NCBI RefSeq assembly: GCF_020443565.1
Contig: NZ_JAIZZN010000005.1
Coordinates: 118,090-182,089, forward strand
From: Clostridium sp. CS001
GTDB taxonomy: Bacteria; Bacillota; Clostridia; Clostridiales; Clostridiaceae
Direction of reading: 5' to 3'
Length of the DNA: 64,000 nucleotides
The notes under the pieces were generated by a model. It had not been told where the DNA came from, ran no database searches, and saw only the letters and a list, made by a program, of their open reading frames with translations. Made by a program: the position numbers and the translations under genes. Positions within the stretch are counted from its first letter, which is position 1; each line of letters opens with the position of its first letter. Below are positions 17,799 through 26,387 of the stretch, in pieces.

Positions 17799-18926
17799 AT
17801 GAAAATTGGGATTGATGCTAGAGCTGCAAAATGGTATAGGGGAACTGGTATAGGAACTTATTCTTATCAACTAATTCACTCTTTAAATAAAATTGACAAT
17901 TATAATGACTATTTACTTTTCCTCCCAGATAATTTTAAATTAGACATTCCCTTTCAAAAAAACTTTCATGTAAAAAACATTAAGCAAGATAATCAAAATA
18001 ACTTCTGGAATGAAGTAAATATACCTAACAAATTAATAGACAATTCCATGGACATATATCACGTTCCTCAAAATGGTATTGGGTTACCTATAACTAAAAA
18101 TTGCCCCTTCGTTATTACTTTACATGATATTATTCCCTATAAGATGCCAGATACTGTTGGAGAGCAATATCTAAAAATTTTCAATGAAAAGTTACCTAAT
18201 ATTATCCCCTTATGTGATGGAATAATCACAGTGTCAGAATACTCAAAAGAAGATATCGTTAAAGCCTTCAACTTCCCACGGGAAAAAATATATGTAACTC
18301 ATTTAGCTAGTGAGGATATTTATAAACCTTATGACAAAGTTATTAGTAAATCAATCATTGAAAAGAATTATTCTATTACAGGAGACTATATTCTTTATAT
18401 AGGCGGGTTTAGTCCTCGGAAAAATATTATTGGGTTATTAGAATCCTTTAGTCTTCTTTTACCAAAGCTAAAAAAGGATATTAAGCTAGTCGTTGCAGGT
18501 AGTAAAGGCAAGTCATATGACATGTATAAAAAAAGAGCACAATCTCTGCATATTGAAGACAAAGTAATTTTCCCTGGTTTTATATCTATGGATCACATTC
18601 CATTTATGTATAATGCTTGCGAGCTTTTCGTATATCCTTCTTTTTATGAAGGTTTTGGATTACCTCCTATTGAAGCCATGGCCTGTGGTGTACCTGTGAT
18701 TGCCTCCAATGTCACCTCCATTCCTGAAATAGTTAAGGATTCCACCTTGCTTGTAAATCCATACGATATTAATGACTTAAGTGAAAAGATGTATGATGCT
18801 CTCCTTGATAGTGACTTAAGGCAATGTCTTATAACAAAAGGGTTAAAGAGGGCTGCTGATTTAACTTGGGAACATACCGCTTCAGCTACTCTAGATGCTT
18901 ATAAACACATATTGTTAAATAAATAA
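17799..18926 (+). CDS. GT4 family glycosyltransferase (CotSA-like)
   Basis: A 375-aa retaining glycosyltransferase with GT-B fold. It starts MKIGIDARAAKWYRGTGIGTY, the nucleotide-sugar family opening. The C-terminal donor domain has LYIGGFSPRKNI and the EX7E motif in YPSFYEGFGLPPIEAMACG. The ATG at 17799 follows AAGGAG; a longer frame to 17736 has no ribosome site. It is the same length as, and closely related to, the gene at 22366, and each copy is divergent from a CotS-family gene. Probable role: glycosylation of spore coat components. Confidence 0.87.
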   Translation: MKIGIDARAAKWYRGTGIGTYSYQLIHSLNKIDNYNDYLLFLPDNFKLDIPFQKNFHVKNIKQDNQNNFWNEVNIPNKLIDNSMDIYHVPQNGIGLPITKNCPFVITLHDIIPYKMPDTVGEQYLKIFNEKLPNIIPLCDGIITVSEYSKEDIVKAFNFPREKIYVTHLASEDIYKPYDKVISKSIIEKNYSITGDYILYIGGFSPRKNIIGLLESFSLLLPKLKKDIKLVVAGSKGKSYDMYKKRAQSLHIEDKVIFPGFISMDHIPFMYNACELFVYPSFYEGFGLPPIEAMACGVPVIASNVTSIPEIVKDSTLLVNPYDINDLSEKMYDALLDSDLRQCLITKGLKRAADLTWEHTASATLDAYKHILLNK

Positions 18927-18951
18927 CTCTATTAAGCAAATATAAAGTCAA

Positions 18952-18974
18952 ACTTGCCACGTGGGTGGCACTAG
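18952..18974 (+). repeat. Dispersed palindromic repeat, copy 2
   Basis: ACTTGCCACGTGGGTGGCAC followed by TAG. It lies 25 bp after the glycosyltransferase stop codon and just before a terminator, in a convergent intergenic region. It is identical over its 23 bases to copy 4. Confidence 0.8.
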
Positions 18975-19012
18975 AAAAATCCCCCTTAGTGTATTTATCA
19001 CTATGGGGGTTA
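18974..19012. terminator. Convergent terminator
   Basis: Stem CCCCCTTAGTG/CACTATGGGGG with flanking A and T tracts, between the plus-strand glycosyltransferase and the minus-strand CotS-family gene. Confidence 0.85.
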
Positions 19013-19017
19013 TTCAT

Positions 19018-20073
19018 TTAGCATTTATAATAATTCTTAAAAGCCTTTAAAAAATCTTCTCTATATTTTTCACACTCAACCTTTTTCTTTAATTTACTTA
19101 GGAATAGCTCATCACTCCATTGTTTTTTCCTTGTGTAATAATCTCTAACTATGCTATAAAAGTCCTCTGGAAAGCTAAGCATACTGTATAATACTTTTAT
19201 CTCCCTATGATCTAATGGGGTTACCTTTGAATATTCCCTTAAAATGCTATGACATTTTTCTATATCATAGGCAAAATCCTTAATTACTTTATTTGTAAAA
19301 TTACAAATATCATGTATCTTTAAATCTATAACAGAATAATCAAAGTCTAAAAAGTGCACCTCTTCTTCATTAATCAATATATTATGGTGAGCTAAGTCAT
19401 GATGGCAGAATACAACTTTATTTTTCTCCTTACATAAACTATAATACTCTGATTGTTCTAGCTCCCTTATACTTTGTATTATACTTTCCTCATAGTACTT
19501 TTCATGCTCTAAAAATATGCAATCAAATTCACTTTTGTTTTCAGATAAAGTTGCTATTTCTTTAAAAAGAGTGAGCTCTTTTAACTTTCTATTGAAATTT
19601 TCTATCGCCTTACCACATAGGTATCGCTTCGGGTTCTTTGCTAATAGCTGCGAAAATCCCTCTTCATATATAATACCCTCTGATGCTCTATGGAGCTCTG
19701 CTAGCGCTCTAGATGTAAGCATAACATCTACAGGGTTGCTATACTCGCACTCTCTCCCCTCCATTAAATTCATAATACAATATATGTCACCGTTCCAAGG
19801 AAGACATATGCATTGTTTTCTTGTCTTTTCAAATTGAATGATTCTATCAAAATTATTCTTTCTAATATACTCCATACCATAATTAATAAACTCAAGCTGC
19901 TCAGCATCATAACTAACTTTTTTTAAAACCTTATCACCTTTATCACTATTTAGTATAAATACCTTTCTTACTGGAATAACATCATGAACCACTAAATCAA
20001 ATTCACTAAATAAGTTTACATCTAGATCATATTTACTTAAGTAATCTTTATCTTTATATCTAACATCTAACAT
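19018..20073 (-). CDS. CotS family spore coat protein (kinase-like fold)
   Basis: A 351-aa CotS relative with intact catalytic motifs, VVFCHHDLAHHNILI and VHFLDFDYSVID. The N-terminal lobe (KVFILNSDKGDKVLKKVSYDAEQLEFI) is more diverged than in the paralogues at 16654 and 21186. The ATG at 20073 has AGAGGTG at correct spacing. It follows the degenerate relative at 20106 by 32 bp on the same strand, so they are probably in one transcript with the coiled-coil and CotS genes upstream. Confidence 0.85.
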   Translation of the reverse strand: MLDVRYKDKDYLSKYDLDVNLFSEFDLVVHDVIPVRKVFILNSDKGDKVLKKVSYDAEQLEFINYGMEYIRKNNFDRIIQFEKTRKQCICLPWNGDIYCIMNLMEGRECEYSNPVDVMLTSRALAELHRASEGIIYEEGFSQLLAKNPKRYLCGKAIENFNRKLKELTLFKEIATLSENKSEFDCIFLEHEKYYEESIIQSIRELEQSEYYSLCKEKNKVVFCHHDLAHHNILINEEEVHFLDFDYSVIDLKIHDICNFTNKVIKDFAYDIEKCHSILREYSKVTPLDHREIKVLYSMLSFPEDFYSIVRDYYTRKKQWSDELFLSKLKKKVECEKYREDFLKAFKNYYKC

Positions 20074-20105
20074 CTTATCACCTCTTTAAGTCATGGTATT
20101 CTAAA

Positions 20106-20876
20106 TTAGGGTAAAAAATCCCTTTCTTCAATTATAGTTTTTATAAGTTTTTCTGGAAACTTTTCTTCATTCCATTTATTTTTACCTACCCTATACTTAT
20201 TGCAACATCTCACAAACTCATAAGGGTAAGAAATTAAAGCAATTAAAAATTCTGAGCTATTTTCATTTAGTCCTTCAATATAACAAAACTCTTTAGCAAG
20301 CTTTTTAAAATCAAGCTTCATACCTTTTCTCTTTAGTCTACTAAGCAAGAAAAAACAGTCCATTTCCAACATATTGTAGCTACAGTTCCCAAAGCTAACC
20401 ACATTAGTAAGGTTATCCTTTCCTAGGTTTCTAAAGTCTGTATCCCCTAGGCATATTTCTGTACGCCTCATACTTCTTGTAATAATCCCTATATAATCTG
20501 ATTTGTATATTTCTCTTATGCACTCCTCCCCTTTATTTATAAATTTATCACCATATTTAACAATCAATTCTTCAAAAGAATTCTTAGCTCCATTGCTTTT
20601 AATAATATTTATGTCTGCAGATAGCTTCCTAATGGATACTTTATATTCCTCTACAACTTTCCCTGTATTGTTATTCAATTTATTCCTCACATAACCGTTA
20701 AACCCCATAGCCTTTTCATGAAAATCACGCATAGCATCAAACTGATTTATTATTAACCCTTCAGTTATGCCTATCTTTGTATTTTTATATTTAAATTCTA
20801 CTTCAATCCTTTCTACATTATTAATTCCGTTGAATGTCATATAATCAGAAAAATCATTGTAAATGCTTATTGTCAT
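20106..20876 (-). CDS. Degenerate CotS-like protein without kinase motifs
   Basis: A 256-aa protein whose C-terminal half follows the CotS pattern: EICLGDTDFRNLGKDNLTNV aligns with the catalytic HHDY...HN segment, MLEMDCFFLLSRLKRKGMKLD with the helix after the IIDFDY motif, and FLIALISYPYEFVRCCNKY with the conserved Tyr-Trp-Arg region. The HHDxxxHN and DFD residues are gone, and the N-terminal lobe is short. The frame is open and has an AGAGGTGG ribosome site before ATG 20876, so it looks like a functional pseudokinase or structural coat protein, not a decayed gene. The family link is by my own alignment by eye. Confidence 0.6.
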   Translation of the reverse strand: MTISIYNDFSDYMTFNGINNVERIEVEFKYKNTKIGITEGLIINQFDAMRDFHEKAMGFNGYVRNKLNNNTGKVVEEYKVSIRKLSADINIIKSNGAKNSFEELIVKYGDKFINKGEECIREIYKSDYIGIITRSMRRTEICLGDTDFRNLGKDNLTNVVSFGNCSYNMLEMDCFFLLSRLKRKGMKLDFKKLAKEFCYIEGLNENSSEFLIALISYPYEFVRCCNKYRVGKNKWNEEKFPEKLIKTIIEERDFLP

Positions 20877-20956
20877 TAGCACCACCTCTAATTAAGTATA
20901 TTTAATATATTAGATGTATTTATATATCAGTTAACTACTATATAAATATCCAAAGG

Positions 20957-21181
20957 TTATCTACTCTTTTTATAATTCTTATCCATTTTCTTTAATATCT
21001 CTCTTTGCTCAAATTCTAACTCCCTAAGTTTCTTTTGTCTCTTTTTTATTTTTTTCAGATTTTTAACTTCTTCCTTTAAGTTATCAAGCTTCATATCATA
21101 TTCTTCTACAGTGGATTCCTGTGGCTGAATTATGTCAATTTGGCTTTCGTCCATGTACGCATCTTCTTTGCTTTTACCCAT
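20957..21181 (-). CDS. Small coiled-coil protein in the spore coat cluster
   Basis: A 74-aa protein, strongly charged, with a heptad-like coiled coil over about residues 25-70 (EEYDMKLDNLKEEVKNLKKIKK...QREILKKMDKN). No membrane segment or cysteine is present. The ATG at 21181 has GGGAGG seven bases upstream; the ATG at 21196 is inside that ribosome site. It follows the CotS-family gene at once (4 bp) and so is cotranscribed. I do not recognise a named family; a scaffolding or assembly role in the coat is a guess from context. Confidence 0.65.
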   Translation of the reverse strand: MGKSKEDAYMDESQIDIIQPQESTVEEYDMKLDNLKEEVKNLKKIKKRQKKLRELEFEQREILKKMDKNYKKSR

Positions 21182-21185
21182 AATA

Positions 21186-22196
21186 CTACCTCCCATATTT
21201 TAATTGTCTAAACTTTTCAATAAAAATCTGCCTATCCACTCTATCCTCATCTAGCTTTTCAAGCTTCCTTAGGAAAAACTCTTCGCCCCAAGCCTTCTTT
21301 TCCCAGTAATATTGGATTCCTCTTTGCCAATATTCTTGTGGAAACTCCATAAATGCTGCCATTACTTCTATATCACTTTTATATATTAAATTTTTAGAAT
21401 CATATTCATCCATTATAATAAGTGCATTTTCTATATTCCACTTACCATTTTTCATTCTTCTTATTAGAAGACTACTTAGATCATGTAAATGAGTGTCTAA
21501 GATGCAATAATCAAAATCAATGATATTCACCCCTCCATCTGCCCCTATTAACACGTTATGATGGGCATAGTCATGATGGCAGAATCCATTATGTTTAATT
21601 TCTTCATTCATCTTAATTATATATTCGCTTTTGCATAAGTTATCTATAGATTTATCACTCCTTGCTAACTCCTCCCCCATTACTTTCAAATAATAATTAT
21701 CAAATTCTGTTTTATGTGGCTTTTCATTTATTCTTCTTTTAAAATCTAATATCTCGTTTTTTCTGGTTTTGAAAGTTTCTATCCATTTAAGCCATCCTAC
21801 CCTAGGGTTCATGTCAGGTGTAACTTTAAAATTCAAACTCTTTGTGTGAAGCTCTGCAAGCTTTGAAGTGCACAATTTAATTTCTACAGGATTATCATAA
21901 TTACACTCCCTTGCATTTAGCCACGGCGTTAGGTATGCATATTTATTCTCAAGAGCTATATATTCCTTATTATCTTTAGTATTAATAATCTGTGGTATAT
22001 CTTTAAAATCATTGCTTTGCAAATGCTTTATTGCAGCGATAATAAATAAAAAATGCCCAAAGTCATAATTAATGATTTTTAAGCAATACATCTGATCTTT
22101 AGTTTCTATTCTGTATACATTTTTTATCTTCTCTATATTTTCAATGTATAGGGAATAATTTTCTTTCACTATTTCTTTTAATTCTTGTATCTCCAA
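21186..22196 (-). CDS. CotS family spore coat protein (kinase-like fold)
   Basis: A 336-aa CotS-family protein with intact GFCHHDYAHHNVLIG and VNIIDFDYCILD motifs, closest in pattern to the protein at 16654. The frame extends to a GTG at 22268, but the best ribosome site (CGGAGGAA) precedes a TTG at 22196, giving MEIQELKEIVKENYSLYI and a length like its paralogues. It is divergent from a GT4 glycosyltransferase 170 bp away, repeating the layout at 16.6-18.9 kb. Confidence 0.86.
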   Translation of the reverse strand: MEIQELKEIVKENYSLYIENIEKIKNVYRIETKDQMYCLKIINYDFGHFLFIIAAIKHLQSNDFKDIPQIINTKDNKEYIALENKYAYLTPWLNARECNYDNPVEIKLCTSKLAELHTKSLNFKVTPDMNPRVGWLKWIETFKTRKNEILDFKRRINEKPHKTEFDNYYLKVMGEELARSDKSIDNLCKSEYIIKMNEEIKHNGFCHHDYAHHNVLIGADGGVNIIDFDYCILDTHLHDLSSLLIRRMKNGKWNIENALIIMDEYDSKNLIYKSDIEVMAAFMEFPQEYWQRGIQYYWEKKAWGEEFFLRKLEKLDEDRVDRQIFIEKFRQLKYGR

Positions 22197-22365
22197 ATGA
22201 ATTCCTCCGAAATATTGTTCTATTTCAGTATATGGACTTGCTAAATAATTTGTGCTTAAATAGCACACTTTTCAAGTGAAAATAATATATTAATGTATGT
22301 TATCTTTTAAGCAGTTCTTCAACTATAAATATATGGTTTTTCATTAATTTTAAGGAGTGAACCCA

Positions 22366-23493
22366 ATGAGAATCGCAATTGATGCTAGGGGCATCAATTT
22401 ATATAGTGGTACTGGCATAGGAACTTATACAGAAAATGTACTTAGAAATTTAATTAACATAGATGATACGAATAATTACCATGTTTTTTGGTCAGGTAAT
22501 GATTATGAAAGTATAAAAAGAGAAAACTGCAAAATAGTAATGACCTCTAAAAAACAACAGAGATTCTTTGAGGATTACTATTTCCCAGAAAATATATCTA
22601 AAGAAAACATAGATGTATATCATATGCCTCAAAACGGCATAGGTTTTTCACAGGAGGTATCCTGCAAAAAAATAACCACCATACACGACCTAATTCCATA
22701 TGTTATGCCAGAAACAGTAGGCAAAGGATACTTAATAAAATTTTTAAAAGAAATGCCCATGATTATAGGTGGTTCCGATGGGATAATAACTGTATCTGAA
22801 TTTTCAAAACGAGACATCTTGAAATTCTTTCCTATAGATGAAAGTAAAATCTTTGTAACTCCTTTAGCTGCAGATAAAAAATATGTACCAAAAGACAAAA
22901 TCTATTGTAGAAACTTTCTAAAAGATAAATATAACTTAGCAGATCCATTTATACTTTACCTAGGAGGATTTAGCGAAAGAAAGAATATTGCTTCTGCTTT
23001 AATTGCTTTTTCTAAAGTTTATAAAGATTTAGATAAAAAATATAATTTAGTAATTGTTGGTGACTATAAAGATCCTAGTCAACGGTTAGTAAAGCTTGTC
23101 GCCGAACTGAAAATAGACTCTAATGTTATTTTTACTGGTTTTGTGCCAGAGGAGCATTTGCCTATGTTCTATAATGGCTGTGATACCTTTATATATCCTT
23201 CTTTTTACGAAGGTTTTGGTCTTCCACCACTTGAGGCAATGAATTGCGGAACTCCCGTAATAGCATCTAATCTTACCTCTATTCCAGAAGTAGTTGGAGA
23301 CGGTGGAATTCTAATAAACCCCTATGATATCTCAGAGATATCTTTTGCCATAGGTAACTTGCTTGGAAGTGAAAAATTAAGACAAGAATTAAGCTATAAG
23401 GCATTAAAAAGAGCTAAAGAGTACTCTTGGCAAAACACTGCACGAAGCACGCTTAAAGCTTATGAGAGTGTATATAACCTTAAATCTTCTTAA
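22366..23493 (+). CDS. GT4 family glycosyltransferase (CotSA-like)
   Basis: A 375-aa paralogue of the enzyme at 17799, with MRIAIDARGINLYSGTGIGTY at the start, LYLGGFSERKNI in the donor domain and YPSFYEGFGLPPLEAMNCG as the EX7E region. The ATG at 22366 follows AAGGAG by eight bases. Divergent from the CotS-family gene at 21186. Probable role in spore surface glycosylation; donor and acceptor are unknown. Confidence 0.87.
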   Translation: MRIAIDARGINLYSGTGIGTYTENVLRNLINIDDTNNYHVFWSGNDYESIKRENCKIVMTSKKQQRFFEDYYFPENISKENIDVYHMPQNGIGFSQEVSCKKITTIHDLIPYVMPETVGKGYLIKFLKEMPMIIGGSDGIITVSEFSKRDILKFFPIDESKIFVTPLAADKKYVPKDKIYCRNFLKDKYNLADPFILYLGGFSERKNIASALIAFSKVYKDLDKKYNLVIVGDYKDPSQRLVKLVAELKIDSNVIFTGFVPEEHLPMFYNGCDTFIYPSFYEGFGLPPLEAMNCGTPVIASNLTSIPEVVGDGGILINPYDISEISFAIGNLLGSEKLRQELSYKALKRAKEYSWQNTARSTLKAYESVYNLKSS

Positions 23494-23525
23494 AATAAGG
23501 GGTAGCTTTTAAGCTACCCCTTATT
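23494..23525. terminator. Convergent terminator
   Basis: Perfect 15-bp stem AATAAGGGGTAGCTT with a two-base loop, between the plus-strand glycosyltransferase and minus-strand larB. Confidence 0.9.
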
Positions 23526-23562
23526 GCAAACTCTTAATATTTAATTATCCTCTGCTATGTTA

Positions 23563-24309
23563 TTAAAGTTTATTAATAATGCTTGCTAAGTACCCTGCCC
23601 CAAAGCCATTGTCTATATTAACAACACTAACTCCGCTAGAGCAACTGTTTAACATGGATAATAATGCAGCAAGTCCTTTAAAATTAGCTCCATACCCTAC
23701 ACTGGTTGGAACAGCTATAACTGGCTTATCCACAAGACCTCCAACTACACTAGTTAGGGCACCTTCCATTCCTGCCACAGTTATAATCACTTTAGCTCCC
23801 CTTATAACATCTAAGTTTTCAAATAGCCTATGAATACCAGCTACCCCTACATCATATACTCTTTCAACAGTATTCCCAAAAATCTCTGCTGTAATGGCAG
23901 CTTCTTCCGCCACTGGTATATCAGAAGTTCCTCCCGTTACTAATGCAATATATGAACTTGGTCGCTGCACTTCCTTTCTTTTAATTACAATAGTTTTAGC
24001 CAGTTCATTATACTCGGTATCCTTATATATCTCTTTTACCCCTTCATACATTATCCTTGAAGCCCTTGTTCCAAGAATGTTTACATCCTTAGTAAGCATT
24101 AATGTAACTATGGCTTTTATCTGCTCAACTGTTTTACCTTCGCAATATATAACCTCAGGATATCCAACTCTTAGTTCTCTATGATTGTCTATCTTTGCAA
24201 AGCCTAAATCTGAATATGACAAATCTTTTAATTTATCTACGCCATCATCAATGGATATATCCCCATCCTTTATTGACTTAAGAAACCTTTTCATCTCTTC
24301 TGAATTCAT
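23563..24309 (-). CDS. larB: Nickel pincer cofactor biosynthesis carboxylase/hydrolase LarB
   Basis: LarB carboxylates and adenylates-cleaves nicotinic acid adenine dinucleotide, the first step in making the nickel-pincer nucleotide cofactor. The C-terminal part resembles PurE: VTGGTSDIPVAEEAA (about residue 133-147) and the closing VAVPTSVGYGANFKGLAAL and VVNIDNGFGAGYLA. 248 aa. It is 16 bp from larE on the same strand. Confidence 0.95.
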   Translation of the reverse strand: MNSEEMKRFLKSIKDGDISIDDGVDKLKDLSYSDLGFAKIDNHRELRVGYPEVIYCEGKTVEQIKAIVTLMLTKDVNILGTRASRIMYEGVKEIYKDTEYNELAKTIVIKRKEVQRPSSYIALVTGGTSDIPVAEEAAITAEIFGNTVERVYDVGVAGIHRLFENLDVIRGAKVIITVAGMEGALTSVVGGLVDKPVIAVPTSVGYGANFKGLAALLSMLNSCSSGVSVVNIDNGFGAGYLASIINKL

Positions 24310-24325
24310 ATACTCACCACCTTTT

Positions 24326-25111
24326 TCAATTTAAACTTCCCATCTTATATCCTTCTAAATCCAGCGTTACATATTTAAATCCCAATTCTTTGAGTTTCAT
24401 TGAGATTTCTTCTAGTATTTCTTCATTTAAAATTTTGATGAAATACTTCTTTGGTAATTCAATCCTTGCTAAGTCTTCATGACTTCTTACCCTAGCACCA
24501 GTATAACCTAGTGACATTAAATATACTTCAGCTGCTTCTATTCTTTCAAGTTCTGCCTTAATCACTTCTTGTCCATAAGGTATCCTTGACAGAAGGCAAG
24601 CATAAGCAGGTTTATCCCAAGTTTGCAGCTTAAGCTCCTTAGATAAACTTCTTATCTCGGCCTTTGTAATTTCATTTGCTAAAAGAGGGCTTATTATATT
24701 TAATTCCTTAAGAGCCTTAAGTCCTGGTCTATAATCCTTAGTATCGTCAAAATTTGTACCATCTAAAACATTGCATATTCCATATGCCTTTGCTTCTTCT
24801 TTTATTTTAGTAAATATAGCATTTTTGCAAATATAACATCTATCTCTAGGACTAAATCTTATTTCCTCAATCATCTCTACTTCAAGGAATTTATATTTAA
24901 CACCAAACTCATTTAGCAAAACTTTAGCTTCTTCAACTTCCCATTTAGGAGTGTATGGTGCTATTACCATAATAGCCAGCACATTTTCCTTGAGCACATC
25001 ACTACAAACTTTCAGTAATAGAGTGCTATCTACCCCTCCTGAAAATGCAACTGCAACACTGCCAAGATTTTTTAAGTAGCTTATTAAATTATTGTATTTC
25101 TCTTTTAACAT
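24326..25111 (-). CDS. larE: ATP-dependent sacrificial sulfur transferase LarE
   Basis: LarE adenylates the LarB product and donates sulfur to form the thiolated ligand for nickel. The PP-loop is VAFSGGVDSTLLLKV (about residues 20-34). Conserved segments PRDRCYICKNAIF and PAYACLLSRIPYG carry the cysteines expected of the family. The ATG at 25111 follows GGAGG; an ATG at 25123 is part of that ribosome site. It is 261 aa and lies directly upstream of larB. Confidence 0.94.
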   Translation of the reverse strand: MLKEKYNNLISYLKNLGSVAVAFSGGVDSTLLLKVCSDVLKENVLAIMVIAPYTPKWEVEEAKVLLNEFGVKYKFLEVEMIEEIRFSPRDRCYICKNAIFTKIKEEAKAYGICNVLDGTNFDDTKDYRPGLKALKELNIISPLLANEITKAEIRSLSKELKLQTWDKPAYACLLSRIPYGQEVIKAELERIEAAEVYLMSLGYTGARVRSHEDLARIELPKKYFIKILNEEILEEISMKLKELGFKYVTLDLEGYKMGSLN

Positions 25112-25371
25112 AATTACCTCCATTTAAAACTTGTTGGTGACGGTTAACAATCTTTTGTCATCTATATTTGTACAAGTTTTTTCGCAAAGGCCTGTACCTA
25201 TCCATTGCTTAATCCATGACTTAAACACTTATTTTTATTTTTATCGCGTTATGGCATTAACAAAACAGTATATTTGCCTATACTTGTCCGACTTTATAGT
25301 ATAGAAACAAAAATAGTTGTCTATTTTTTTAAAAACTTTCTTGTCTATTGCAATACATTAATGAATTATTA

Positions 25372-26283
25372 CTAAGCATAACATTTAATAAATTCGCTAA
25401 TGACATTTTCATACTTTTCTTCACTTCCAATTAATTCTATACCAATAGTGCTTAATCTTGATATTCCAGCTGATGTAATATTTCCAAATATATTAGATAT
25501 ATCGATAGATTTAAAATTGCAGAGGCTCCTCATTAGTACAACCGTTAATGCTTTTGCTTGTACAAGCTTTCTACTATACTTCATGTGAACGTAAGTTTTT
25601 GATACATTCATCTTTGATACTATAAACTCTATTATATCTTCAGGCTTAAAGTTTCTTACAAGTATCTTCCTTCCACTTTTATATTCTGTTTCTTCATTTC
25701 CAAATTCAATTTCTTCTTGCATTTTCTCTTCGTTGCATCCAAAAACAAGATTATAGTAATTTTTTCTTGCACTTTTAAGATTATTTCCAAAAAAACTCAT
25801 GATAAAAGCATAATCAACTAATTTAAAATGATCCCGTCCTTTTCCTATAAATATTGCTAAACTAGAAAAAGAATATTTTTCAGGACAATCTTTAAACCCT
25901 ACTATATCCTTAGGATTGTTATGTATATATAGTGATACGGTCTTCAAATACCTATCATTATCTACTATCTTGCTCATAAATCTATCTTTAAAGAGATGAC
26001 CATCTCTTTCATACTTTTTATTAAAATACATTGCATAAGAAAAATTTATCCCATGCATGACTTTTGATATATCTGCACCATTAGAATCAACCAACAAATG
26101 TGCATGGTTATCCATAAGGCAGTATCCATAGATTTTAACATTATAGAGCTTTTTATATTTCTTTATAAGAAACAAATATTTATTCTTATCTTCATCATCT
26201 CTAAATAAATTTACCTCGGTGATACTTTTACACATAATATGAAATATAGCGTCCTCTGCTTTTAATCTTGCCTTTCTTGCCAT
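25372..26283 (-). CDS. Y1 (HUH) transposase of the REP-associated RAYT type, with DnaA-like C-terminal domain
   Basis: A 303-aa protein with the Y1 transposase fold at about residues 8-130: the HUH motif is LMDNHAHLLV (His60-Ala-His62) and the catalytic tyrosine lies in INFSYAMYFNKKY, before ERDGHLFKDRF, a hallmark of the RAYT group. Residues about 235-303 (YSRKLVQAKALTVVLMRSL...DISNIFGNITSAGISRL) resemble the helix-turn-helix domain IV of DnaA. No flanking terminal hairpins or partner orfB are visible, as expected for domesticated single-copy RAYTs. It sits between larC and larE on the same strand. The start is placed at ATG 26283. Confidence 0.85.
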   Translation of the reverse strand: MARKARLKAEDAIFHIMCKSITEVNLFRDDEDKNKYLFLIKKYKKLYNVKIYGYCLMDNHAHLLVDSNGADISKVMHGINFSYAMYFNKKYERDGHLFKDRFMSKIVDNDRYLKTVSLYIHNNPKDIVGFKDCPEKYSFSSLAIFIGKGRDHFKLVDYAFIMSFFGNNLKSARKNYYNLVFGCNEEKMQEEIEFGNEETEYKSGRKILVRNFKPEDIIEFIVSKMNVSKTYVHMKYSRKLVQAKALTVVLMRSLCNFKSIDISNIFGNITSAGISRLSTIGIELIGSEEKYENVISEFIKCYA

Positions 26284-26387
26284 AAAAGAATTCCCTCTCT
26301 TCATAAACTTTTCTTTACATTCTTGCCTATGTTTCGAGATGATATTCATATTCTTATGCCAATAGTTCACTTAGTTGTTAACTGTCC

